A DNA stretch of 64,000 nt, taken from positions 65,609,441 through 65,673,440 of the forward strand of contig OY776125.1 in NCBI GenBank assembly GCA_963675135.1. Reading direction: 5' to 3'. A program made the translations under genes and the position numbers. Under the pieces are notes generated by a model. That model was not told the DNA's origin and searched no databases. It worked only from the letters and a program-made list of their open reading frames with translations. The stretch comes from Galeopsis tetrahit (taxonomy: Eukaryota; Streptophyta; Magnoliopsida; Lamiales; Lamiaceae). How positions within the stretch are numbered: the stretch's first letter is position 1; every line of letters starts with the position of its first letter. Positions 1 through 9,731 of the stretch are shown here, in pieces.

Positions 1-80
1 GGGGAGAGGGAGAGACATAGAGAGAGGGAGGGAAAATACGCGTGAAATGAGAGAAAGTTAAATTTATATTCGGAAATGCC

Positions 81-320
81 GACAGAAATAGCGACGGATA
101 TTTCGGTCGGCTTTGCTCGTTGTCGTTAGCGACGGAAATGGCGACGGATATTTCGGTCGGCTTTGGCTCGTTGCCGTTAGCGACGGAAATGGCGACGGAT
201 ATTTCGGTCGACTTTGGCTCGTTGCCGTTAGCGACGGAAATGGCAACGGATATTTCGGTCGGCTTTGGCTCGTTGCCGTTAGCGACGGAAATGGCGACGG
301 ATATGTTCCGTCGCCATTGG
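81..320. repeat. 51-bp tandem repeat, about 4.7 copies
   Basis: Copies begin at 81, 131, 182, 233 and 284 (first copy 50 bp, then 51). Each holds GACGGAAATGGCGACGGAT followed by TTTCGGTCGG and a GGCTCGTTGCCGTTAGC segment, i.e. degenerate copies of the GACGGAAAT/TTTCGGTCGG motif seen at the other end of the element. It probably is the 3' subterminal region of the CACTA element, where TnpA-type proteins bind. Open frames across the array are repeat artefacts. Confidence 0.85.
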
Positions 321-463
321 ATTTTTACAACCAAATGATAAATAATTAAATTATAAGTTATAACATAACCAAATGATAAATAATTAAATTATAAGTTATA
401 ACCAAATGATAAATAATGAAATCTTATAAATTGTACAAAATAAAATAGCTAGGTTACATTAAT
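321..463. other. AT-rich 3' flank of the transposase gene
   Basis: About 140 bases of AT-rich DNA with an imperfect duplication of ACCAAATGATAAATAATTAAATT-type sequence (around 330-410). It probably contains the 3' UTR of the minus-strand transposase. No gene is seen. Confidence 0.5.
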
Positions 464-3400
464 TTAATATTCATCTTCTTCATCTTCGTCTTCATTTTCA
501 TTATTTGCAACATCTTCCTCTTCATCCTCATCTTCTTCATCCTCCCTCTCGTCATGTTCATCCTCCTCCTCATGTCCACTATCGTTTTCAATAACAATCA
601 ATTGTGGATTTGCAGCCGTCAAGTCTACCGAAAGATTAAAATCTCCCGCAAACACTTTAGTTTGATTCTTTATTTGTTCCATTTGAAACGGAGGTTCATC
701 TTCATCGTTGTTTTCCTTTTGGGGGACCTCCACCATTGACCTTGCCTTCACTTTGCAAACAGCGTGCCATTCTCTATTACGTTTTCCAGCTCCTGGATAC
801 GTGCAGTAGTAGACTTGAGATACCTGAGAGGCAAATACAAATGGATCATCCCCGCTATACGTCCTTTTCGAATTAACATCCACAAGCTTGTACTCCGGAT
901 GAATTTTGGTTCCTAAAGGGGATGTGTCAAACCAATGGCACTTGAACAACATTACGGTTTTTATTGGATATCCCGGATATTCAATTTCAACGACTTCGTG
1001 CAACACCCCAAAGTAATCACTTGCATCTGCATTATAATTCGCACTGCTAACACAAACACCACTCTTGTTAGTCGTTCTTGTTGATGCATACTCTGATGTA
1101 TGAAACATGTAGCCTTTCACAATATAGCCGTTGTAAGTCCTCACACGCCGTAGTGGTCCTTTGCTGAGATCCTGTAAGAACCGGCTCTGAGAATCGTGCG
1201 ATTGTCCCTATACAGTTAAAATTAACATTAATCAAAATAATTATTTGTTCACGTAAAATTCAATTAATGATACTCACATAACGTTGGAACCATCGGGAAA
1301 ATTGACGTTGAAGACTAGTATCTATGTCTCTATCTGAGATGTTTTGATATGCATGTCGTAGTTCTTGTGTATACATCCGAATAATTCACAACACAATTAG
1401 ATGATAAATGACGTACGTTTGTGCTATTTCATTAGATGATAAATATATGAAACACTTACTCAATGTAAGGATGAACTTCATCACAATTCAATAACACGTA
1501 CGTTTGTGCTATTTCAGCCTCTGTGTTTGTTGACCAAAATAGTTCAGTGGCTTTTCCTATAGGTCGCCCCTTAGACTTGAATACAGAGAGCATGCCATCG
1601 ACTTCTTGTTGCGTACCTCTACCATCGAAGTTACGTGGTTCATTCCTGATCCTCGTGTTGACATGGTCTTCAAAATAATATGAACAAAACATGCCAACCT
1701 CTTCATTCAAATATGCATTAACAATCGATGCTTCGACGTTTGCCTTTTGTTTAGCATTGCGTTTCAAGTTGTGGAGATACCTAAAATTATAATAGTTAAC
1801 AAATTAAAATAAGGCTTCTTATACTAAAAAATAATTAAATGAGAGAAATAGAATTGTTCACCTCTCAAATGGGTACATCCACATGTACTGCACTGGACCA
1901 CCAATCCTAGCTTCATACGCTAAGTGAACAGGTAAGTGTTCCATCGAGTCAAAGAAGCTAAGTGGGAAAAAACGTTCCAACTTACAAAAAATAACTGGAA
2001 TGTCTCGTTCCAAACGATTCATATCATCAACCTTGATTGTTGTAGACGTTAAATCTCTAAAAAAGAGACTTAATTCAGTGACAGCCCTCCACACATTCAG
2101 AGGAAGAAATTCTCGAAACGCAATAGGTATCAAGCGCTGCATAAAAACATGACAATCATGACTCTTCATCCCTGCAACTTTGCCTTTTGTTGTGTCTACG
2201 CATCGACTCATGTTTGACACGTAGCCGTCTGGAAATCTTAACTCTTTAATCCACCTACACAATTCCTGTTTTTGTGCCTTATCTAGTGTGTAGCAAGCCT
2301 TCAGATATTTACCTGTATGGGTATCCTGTTCCAACTCATCACGGCGACATATAGTGTTCAACTCTTCCCTGGACTTTGGAGTATCTTTCGTCTTGCCTTC
2401 TGTGTTCATGATTGTGTGAAACACATTGTCAAACACATTCTTCTCAATGTGCATGACATCCAAATTGTGTCGGATCAATAGTGAACTCCAATATGGCAAG
2501 TCCCAAAAAATACTCTTTTTCTTCCAGTTACCTAGGATTCCTTTGTTGTGTTCTTCTGCATTTTCCTCCGTAGTTTTTTTCAAACCCGTCCACTCAATCT
2601 CATATAACAGGCTTCGTCCTGTACGATTAATAAATGTTATAATAAATGTAACCCTTAAAAAAATGTTAAAATAAATGTATAAAATACCATTTCGAAGGGG
2701 CGGTCGATTGTTTGTGACTGTTCTATTCTTCGTGAAGTCCACCTTATTCCTTCGAAATGGATGATCTCGAGGTAAAAACCTTCGGTGATTATCGAACCAT
2801 GAAACTTTTCTACTCTTCGGGAGACTGAAAGCTTCAGAATGTTCCATACAATACGGACAAGCTTGCTTTCCGGCTGTACTCCACCCGGACAACATAGCAT
2901 ATGCAGGAAAGTCGCTAATGGTCCACAATAAAGCAGCACGCATCGTGAAGTTCTGTTTCCTAGAAACATCATACGTTTGGACTCCGTTATCCCATAGGAA
3001 GATCAAGTCTTTAATAAGAGGCTGGAGATAAACATCAAGTTTATGCTTTGGATTCGACGAACCAAGCACCAATACAGTCAGAAACATTGTTTGAGGTTTC
3101 ATGCACATCCATGGAGGTAGATTATACGGAGTCAGTATCACCGGCCACAAAGAATACTTCTTTCCATAACTCCCGAACGGTGCAAAACCATCAGTACTCA
3201 AGCCTAATCTCACATTCCTCGATTCACAAGCAAATCCTGGAAACACGTTATCAAGGTGTTTCCAGGCTTCAGAGTCGGACGGATGTCTCATATCCCCAGC
3301 CTCAGTATCTTCAGAATTTCTTGCATGCCACGTCATGTGTTGAGCTGTAGCACTAGATTGAAACAATCTCATTAAACGAGGAATGATAGGAAGATAATAC

Positions 3401-4260
3401 ATCCTCTTATGTGTCACTTTCTTTTTTGTCTTGCTCGATTGACCACCTGGTCCCTTCCGTCGTGGCTCTTTGTACCGGGGATGGCCACACATTCTACACA
3501 TAAGAAGATCGCTATCGTCATCACCCCAGTATAACATGCAACCATTCACACAACAATCAATCTTCTCAACCGGCAAACCCATATTCTTCATCAGTTGTTT
3601 GCTCTGATGAAACGTCGTAGGTACTTTATTATCGACAGGACAAATCTCACTGCATAATTGTGTCATTTGCTCATATGCTCTGTTAGATAGCTTGTTCTCC
3701 GTCTTGATAGCCATAAGTCGAGCATTAAATGACAACTGAGAATGAGAATCACACCCTGGATACAAATCTTGATCGACTAATTTGAGCATCTCATAAAACT
3801 GAAATGCTTCATCCGTTGGTTCCTCCTCTATATTTGACATACCGGCTTCCATCACCATTGTTTGATACATATCGGGTTCTTCCACTCCAAACTCTTGATC
3901 GTTACTAGTGCCGACATGCTCGACGTGTCCTGGTTGTTCATAAATTGCAGTAGTGTAATAGTACAAGACTTGATCAAAATTATAAGGCCACCGTTGTTCG
4001 CCATGACTTGTCCAATTATAGTAATTATCAACGAACCCATTCATAACAACGTGGCATAAGACTTCATCAATGCTTTTAAATGATCTATTCTGACATTTCT
4101 TAGCATTACACGGACACCTAATACAATCCACAGACATGTAATGTGGGTGTAGCTTTGCAAATTCAACAAATGACACGAGTTTATCATAAAATTCACCATT
4201 CACATTTCTTAAAACGAGCCTAGGAGTACAATACATCCACCGACGATCCGGCAATTCCAT
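464..4260 (-). CDS. CACTA transposase (TNP2-like), multi-exon
   Basis: Catalyses excision and integration of the element. From the N terminus there is a Transpos_assoc-like cysteine region (about residues 1-85, with CIRCPC and CQNRSF), the Transposase_21 core (STDGFAPFG, LWDNG and LDVMHIEKNVFDN blocks), a DUF4218-like block ending at YMWMYPFER, a DUF4216-like block (EIEYPGYP to HAVCKVKAR) and a very acidic Asp/Glu tail. Inferred exons are 4260-2688, 2618-1862, 1780-1460, about 1383-1278 and 1207-464, each joining in frame with GT-AG borders except the acceptor of the fourth exon, where no clean AG is seen. The start at 4260 gives the expected N terminus. Intron 1 is 69 bp, a multiple of three without stops, so the frame stays open if it is retained. 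It lies divergent to the GRF gene. The family call is firm; integrity is uncertain because of the damaged splice site. Confidence 0.87.
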
Positions 4261-4499
4261 CTGTTAAACAAATAATTAAAATTACACACTAAAAATTAAA
4301 CACTAAAAGTAAAAACTATATACATTTCACAAAAATTAAACACTAAAAGTTATAAAATATATACATTTCATAAAAATTAATTGCAGTAAAACTATGTACA
4401 CTAAATAGAAAAACATACCTTAAATTTTCACTCCACTCCAAAATTTTCGCTCTAATCCAAATTAAAATTTTCGCGTGTTTTGGGGTCTGGAATATTTTT
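4261..4499. other. Upstream region of the transposase gene
   Basis: AT-rich region with a near-duplicate of CACTAAAA-TTATAAA-type text at 4290-4380. It lies 5' of the minus-strand transposase and probably holds its leader or promoter. No convincing TATA box was picked out and no gene is seen. Confidence 0.4.
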
Positions 4500-4735
4500 C
4501 AATACTACATGCCGACGGAAATGTCAGTCTGTCGGTATATCACGCGCCGAAATTCCATCGGTATTGCCAATACCGACGGATAATTTCAGTCGGTAACAAA
4601 GATTTCAAATGTATGTCAAATCAGTCAGATTCCGTTGACCAATTTTCAGTCGGTATTTACATTACCGACGGAAATTTCCGTCGGCATTGAACATGTGTCA
4701 ATACCGACGGAATCACTTTCCGTCGGTAAAAGACG
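4500..4735. promoter_or_regulatory. Internal cluster of CCGACGG-type motifs between divergent genes
   Basis: At least eight CCGACGG/CCGTCGG or one-mismatch versions lie here, several as inverted pairs around AAATTTCC or short spacers (for example about 4665-4685 and 4703-4728). They are the same word as in the subterminal region at 8310-8690. Their position between the transposase (minus) and the GRF gene (plus) suggests a shared control region bound by the TnpA-like protein. The alternative is that this is the old end of another element absorbed into this one. Confidence 0.6.
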
Positions 4736-4737
4736 CG

Positions 4738-4744
4738 TATAAAA
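4738..4744 (+). promoter_or_regulatory. TATA box for the GRF gene
   Basis: TATAAAA lies 98 bases before the GRF start codon, directly after the CCGACGG cluster. A transcription start about 30 bases downstream would give a leader of roughly 65 nt. No upstream ATG is seen between it and 4836. Confidence 0.55.
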
Positions 4745-4835
4745 AAAATTAAAATGCACATTCTTAACACTCCAACCACACTCAAAACAACCTACTTCTT
4801 CACAAACATCAAAAAATAAAAAAATACAGAAACTC

Positions 4836-5276
4836 ATGTCTTCATCTTCGACATCCATGAAAATTGTGGTATGCCATTGTGGAAAAGAAGCTCGTGTGTG
4901 CATGTCGAAGCAAGAAAAAAGCAGAGGTAGATTATTTTATACTTGCCCAGATTCACTAAATGGTTCTGAATGCTCCTTTTTTGTTTGGGCCGATGAACAC
5001 GAAATCCATGGACAAGGAACGAGTTCACACGGAATGTTTCCGGGCATGGTGAGGAGAATTGACTCACTTTTACTTGAAAATCAAGAGCTCAACAACAAGT
5101 TGAATCATGCGCAACTAGTTGGGGATATGTATAAGGATACATCTGACCAACTAACCTCAGAATTCGGATTTGAAGCTGGAAAGGTTGAAGAGCTAAAGAA
5201 GCAGAGGAACTTTCTTATTGTGGCCATAATATTCTGTGTTCTACCCTATGTGTTCAAGTTTATAGGTTGGATGTAA
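4836..5276 (+). CDS. GRF-type zinc-finger protein with coiled coil and C-terminal membrane segment
   Basis: A 146-residue, single-exon protein of unknown function. Residues 13-51 form a GRF zinc finger: Cys13-x-Cys15-Gly, Gly31-Arg32-x-Phe34-Tyr, Cys37, Cys46 and a final FFVW. GRF fingers in other proteins bind single-stranded nucleic acid. Residues about 70-118 are rich in Leu, Asn, Gln and Glu in a coiled-coil-like pattern (LLLENQELNNKLNHAQL). Residues about 124-146 are a hydrophobic, probably membrane-spanning segment. GRF/coiled-coil/tail-anchor proteins of this size occur widely in plant genomes, often inside DNA transposons. Here it sits inside the CACTA element, divergent to the transposase, with its own TATA box. 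It could be a captured host gene or an accessory gene of the element. The frame is intact. Confidence 0.82.
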   Translation: MSSSSTSMKIVVCHCGKEARVCMSKQEKSRGRLFYTCPDSLNGSECSFFVWADEHEIHGQGTSSHGMFPGMVRRIDSLLLENQELNNKLNHAQLVGDMYKDTSDQLTSEFGFEAGKVEELKKQRNFLIVAIIFCVLPYVFKFIGWM

Positions 5277-5720
5277 TCCTAAGTTTATGTCTCTAATATG
5301 TATTGCTAAGTTTATGTAATGTTAAGTGTATGCATGTAATGTAACCACAACAACAGCCTTTCTTCAAGGCAATTTTCAATGAAAATGTTGTTTATCTATC
5401 ACATATAGTCTCTCATCACATTCACATTCACATAAACAGAAACATGAAAAAACAGAGTACATTCAAACATAAATGAAGATCCAATACAGATAACATCCAA
5501 AATCACACATAAAACATAACTAAAATTAATATACACATTCTTAACACATAAAACACACATAACTAAAATTAAACAACTGATACTTAAACATAAAAGTAAA
5601 TAGTTCAACAAAAATGCAGATAAAAAATAAATAGTTCTACGAGACATAAAAGTAAATAGTTCTACGAGACATAAAAATAAAATTGTTAAACACATAAAAA
5701 AAAAAATTGTTCAAAGTCAC
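5277..5720. other. Spacer between GRF gene and TnpA-like gene
   Basis: AT-rich sequence with short local duplications (AACATAAAAC-type around 5510-5560 and TAAAAGTAAATAGTTC around 5590-5670). It holds the 3' ends of two convergent genes. No further gene is seen; the minus-strand frame across it is low-complexity. Confidence 0.5.
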
Positions 5721-7336
5721 TCATTCACCATAGAGGAATATATCAAGGTCATCGTTGCAAACGTACTGCTGACCCATGATGTCATCATCCTACTGCATGG
5801 TCGGGACATATGCTGAGGGGGCTGGGGGAACAGGCACGTTCACGTTGGCCGTCGGTGGAGGAGCTTGCATGGTTCTCTGATAAACCTCCTCGATCCTCTC
5901 GTTCGACCACCCCAACTCTCGACCCATATTCACATGCATCACATGCATGTAATGGTTGAATTGTGCCATCATATCAGGAGTTGGGGTGGAAGATACGGAA
6001 CCCTGCGATGCCGTCTGGGACGGACCAGCGCCGGACATGACATCAGCGCTCATACGACCAAGGCCCAGAACTCGTCCGCGGGTGGTGGGGGCGACTTCCA
6101 AATAAGCCCGGTCCACCTCCTCGACTGTAGGAGCACTGCTGGTTCCGGCTTGAGTAGGGTCGACTTGAGTTCCGATCTCGGCCATCCTCCGGTTCATCTC
6201 CAACTACATAATTAATAATTTTAAATTAATATAATAAATTATAAAAAAATGTATTTAATTAAACAATTTAATTTATTACTTACGTGGAGGTTAGTTGTGC
6301 GCCCGTATGTGGATTGTTGTGTATCAGCATTAAACGGATGAGCAATGCTCATCCGCTCCAAGTGAGTGGGTACACGCCCCGTCTCCCGTTCCTAATAATT
6401 AAATTTATGTATTATATATACTAAATATATAATTAAATTTATTGAAATTAATTAAAAAATTAATAAACACTTACAATGACCATCGACTGCTCAAGGATGG
6501 ACCGGGCTCCAGTCCGATGCCTGGACATCCCACCCCCAACGTCGGATCTCCGGTTGGCCTTAGCAATCTCACACTTCCTGATGTACTCAGGATCCAGCCA
6601 CTCCCTCGTCAATGAATCCCACTACACAACATCATTATCATCCTTACCCAAGCTCTGCGTCGTCCCATCTCTCCGCCATGCCATTCTCCATTCGTACATT
6701 AAATCCTTATACCGCTCTTGCGCCGATTTACTGAAATACTTGAACATAGCCTGGTCTGAGTACATATCCCGATCCCAAGAGGCTTGTTTCTGCACATATA
6801 ATAAATTGTTTATTATTGAACAAATTAACAAACATTAATTAAATAATTAAGTAATTAATTACTACCTTAAATTCCTCGAAGTACGCCAACTTTTTTTGTT
6901 TTGGGACCTTCGACCAGGTAATTGCACCCGCAGAGATCGGTAAAGAGCCAAAAGCAATCGTGCATGCCCTGGAGACCTCGTTACCAGGTAACAATCTGTG
7001 ACATTAATTAACAAACAAAACACATTATAAATTAAAACGAATGCGAAATTAATTATTAATTATTAAACAATAAAAGTATTTAATTACTTACACTCCTCTT
7101 CCAACCCAAACGCGCTCCCGGCCATCCCGAGCAGGAACAGCAGGATGGTCCCGGACAGACGACTGAGACGACGGCTGAGGCGACGGGTGTGGAATGGGTG
7201 GCGGAGGCGACGACAATGGTGCTCGTGGCAGTATAGGCGGCGCCTCGGGTCTAAGTTTGGATCGGCTCTTCCTTGATCGGCTACGTGACCCGGAGGCCCC
7301 GTGAGATCCCGAGCCACCAGCACCATCTCCAGTCAT
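5721..7336 (-). pseudogene. TnpA-like plant transposase (Ptta/En/Spm type), two in-frame TAGs
   Basis: Second CACTA gene, probably a DNA-binding protein for the subterminal repeats. Five exons fit with GT-AG borders and matching phase: 7336-7092, 6995-6866, 6789-6475, 6391-6284 and 6203-5721. Exon 1 encodes a Gly/Ser/Arg/Pro-rich region. Exon 2 gives LLPGNEVSRACTIAFG and the WSKVPKQKK motif. Exon 3 gives ERYKDLMYEW and WLDPEYIRKCEIAKANRR, then GGGMSRHRTGARS, matching the Transposase_24 family pattern. Exon 5 is Pro/Ala-rich. TAG codons interrupt exon 3 (6624-6622) and exon 5 (5792-5790). After the second, the frame continues 22 codons to a TGA at 5723-5721. Both TAGs would be CAG after one C-to-T change. 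Family firm, present function doubtful. Confidence 0.75.
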
Positions 7337-8295
7337 CTATTTAATTTAAACATTTAAATTAATAAATTATATATATAATACTAATTAATTAATAATAAAT
7401 TTCTTAATTTAATAAAAAACAATAATCTAATAAAGTAAAATTTAATCCCTAAATAATAACCTATTTTAATCAATAATAACCTATTTTAATAAATAATTTT
7501 TTATTCAATCAACAATACCTAATTTAATCAATAATAACCTATTTTAATAAATAATTTCCTATTTTATTCAACAATAACTAATTTATTCAATAATTTCCAA
7601 TTTTAATTAACAATTTTCTATTTTAATTAACAATCTATAACCTAATAAATTTAGTAACAATTTTTTCTAACTTTAAAATAACAATTTTCTAATATAATTA
7701 ACAAAGCCCCTAATTTAATCAATAATTTCATAATTAGTAAATCAACAATATTAATCTAGCTAATTATAACGTACAATATCATAATTTAATTATGTAATTA
7801 ACTCCACTCCAACGTATATGCAAATTAAACAATAATATCCACTATATATATAACATCAATTATGCAAAACATGCAATATCGATCTTAACAAATCACATCA
7901 ATTTATTATAAATAACTATATACATCAACTATATATAGGCAATTATCCACGTACAATATCAACTAATTAATTAGATATATCAACTACATACATTCAAACT
8001 AATTAACTATATACATCAACTACAAACAATTTCATATTAATCTATATAACAAATTAAATTAACCCATCAATTTAATTCATAATTATAGGCAATACAATAT
8101 AACTTAAAAATTAATTACTAACAAATTAAGAAAGCGTACCGTATAGATTTTCTAATCGAGAGATCACCTCGGCAGAGCCTCTTCGCGCGATGAAGACGAA
8201 CTACAGAAACAGGGAGGAGGGACGATAGAAACAGGAAGGAGGGATCGAGGGAGCTTTTCTTTCTCTCGAAAGAGAAAGAGTAATATGTCTTCAGT
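7337..8295 (-). other. AT-rich leader region of the CACTA element
   Basis: Upstream of the TnpA-like start is about 770 bp of very AT-rich DNA built of AATAATAACCTATTTTAAT-like words. Then, at about 8190-8280, comes a purine-rich stretch that reads as a CT-rich leader on the minus strand, typical of plant 5' UTRs just after a TATA box. A long 5' intron is possible. No open frame of note is seen. Confidence 0.5.
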
Positions 8296-8302
8296 TTATA
8301 TA
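8296..8302 (-). promoter_or_regulatory. TATA box for the CACTA minus-strand transcript
   Basis: On the minus strand this reads TATATAA, flanked upstream by the CCGACGG-rich subterminal region and downstream by a CT-rich stretch beginning about 20-30 bases later. The same arrangement (promoter overlapping TnpA-binding repeats) is known for En/Spm. Confidence 0.55.
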
Positions 8303-8309
8303 CAAAAAA

Positions 8310-8699
8310 AATTGTCTTTACCGACGGAAATTTCCGTCGGTAATAACCACAATAAATTTTGCGCGTCTATCAAGAGGCGGTTATTTAAAGCGGGTCGGTT
8401 ACCGACGGAAAATATCCGTCGGTAACTCTAATTTAAATATATGGTGCGGTTACCGACAGAAAATATCCGGTAACTCTAATTTAAATATCCGTCGGTAACC
8501 CTAATTTACAATACCGACTGAAAAATCCGTCGGCCGGTGACCCAAAAACGACACCGTGTACAGAGTTCTGAGTGTCCGTCGGCATTCCGACGGGAAAGCC
8601 GACGGAAATTGAATTCCGTCGGCAGAGTCTTCTGACTTTCAATTCCGTCGGTAATCCGTCGGTATACTTCCGTCGGCATAAACGCGCGTTTTTGTAGTG
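8310..8699 (-). repeat. Subterminal CCGACGG repeats and terminal inverted repeat
   Basis: About 15 copies of CCGACGG/CCGTCGG occur in under 400 bp, often as palindromes such as CCGACGGAAATTTCCGTCGG at 8320-8339. A few have decayed (CCGACAG, CCGACTG). The cluster ends with the TAGTG terminus. The arrangement fits binding sites for the TnpA-like protein and forms strong hairpins. Confidence 0.85.
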
Positions 8700-9225
8700 C
8701 AAGTTGGGACCGAAAGATTTTATTATTTTAAAGAGTTTATTAATTTATAGAGTATTAATTTATATAGGTTTTACTGTATTTGAAATGTCAGTTCTACCCT
8801 CTACCCCTCAGCTAATATTGCTGAAATTAAATAAATTTTTCATAATGAGTACACCCACCCCCATTACACCATTTCACGAGAATCACGACAACATCTGCTC
8901 CACCATCACCAACATGCCAAAATTATTCCCCAAGATCACTAAAATGCAATTTTGCCAGGAGAATAAATGAAAAAAAAAAAATCCAAACACACTCAATAAG
9001 TTCGTCTGTGTGTATAAATGTGGCCTTAGTTAAGGGTTTTTTCATGCCAAGTATAAGTAGTAGGCCACGGATAAAAGATCACCCAAATATTATGTCTTTG
9101 ACCTCACCCTAATTAATATTTTGAAATAATAGATAAGAAGACTATGCTACCCTTAGCTGAGTTCAACCCCACCCAAAAACAAAAAAAGAACCAGTTTTTG
9201 CATTCCTCACACACCCAAAACATAG
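8700..9225. other. Flank of the CACTA element, no gene seen
   Basis: Ordinary AT-rich flanking DNA. A short plus-strand frame (8704-8970) has no recognisable domain and low-complexity composition, so I do not call it. Confidence 0.5.
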
Positions 9226-9227
9226 TA

Positions 9228-9474
9228 CTCCCTCTGTTACACAATAATTTTCGCACTCTTAAAATGGAAAACTCTTTATAAACTTCAACCGCACAATATC
9301 CTCAATTTTACACAAATGTCATTATTTTTTCTCCACACATACACAAAAGTCAACTCATTTTTTTACTTTATACATAAAGTTTTATAAAATTACCCTTCAA
9401 AACTTCACTCATTATTATATTTTCTTAATTTACATGTCCACCTACATATGAAAGTTATTTCGGGACGAATGGAG
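9228..9474. mobile_element. Stowaway-type MITE
   Basis: It begins CTCCCTCTGTTACACAATAA and ends CGGGACGAATGGAG, which are inverted repeats of each other with mismatches. It is flanked by TA at 9226-9227 and 9475-9476. Length is 247 bp with no coding capacity. Tc1/mariner-derived Stowaway elements have these ends and TA duplications. Confidence 0.85.
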
Positions 9475-9731
9475 TATTTCTTTATAATTGATTATTTTTC
9501 ATGTTATTATTTTTTTATACCACTATATTTATTTATGAAAAATATTTTTGATAAATGAATAAGAGTAAAATAGTTAAATTTAAAAAAAAATATTAAAAAT
9601 AGTTAAAAGTTAAAATGACATACATTAAAAAATAAGAATAAAGGGTGTAAGAATTTGAGAATTTCAATAAAAAACGATATTTCAATTTTTTTGTGTGTAC
9701 TGAAAAAATATATGTTGGAAAATGCAATATA
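9475..9731. other. AT-rich spacer
   Basis: Only AT-rich sequence is seen between the Stowaway MITE and the Copia LTR. No gene. Confidence 0.5.

Larger units (their letters stand above)
1..8699 (-). mobile_element. CACTA (En/Spm) DNA transposon, left end outside window
   Basis: The right boundary is seen directly: TAGTG at 8695-8699, read on the minus strand as CACTACAAAAACGCGC, the classic CACTA terminus. Next to it lie many CCGTCGG/CCGACGG subterminal motifs. Inside are the two genes expected of the superfamily, a TNP2-type transposase (464-4260) and a TnpA-like gene (5721-7336), both minus, plus a GRF zinc-finger gene on the plus strand. The other terminus was not found, so the element probably continues left of base 1, and the 3-bp target duplication cannot be checked. 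Stop codons in the TnpA-like gene and a doubtful splice site in the transposase suggest a no longer autonomous copy. Confidence 0.88.

Noticed and set aside
113..349. Overlapping plus- and minus-strand frames over the 51-bp repeat
   Set aside because: 51 is a multiple of three, so an open frame in one unit is open in all. There is no domain and the protein is only a repeat.
4475..4903. Short frames across the CCGACGG cluster and the GRF promoter
   Set aside because: No domain; they overlap repeats and the GRF gene in other frames.
7084..7326. Second minus-strand frame over exon 1 of the TnpA-like gene
   Set aside because: The alternative frame (Arg/His-rich) does not join to exon 2. The frame starting at 7336 splices in phase into a recognisable domain.
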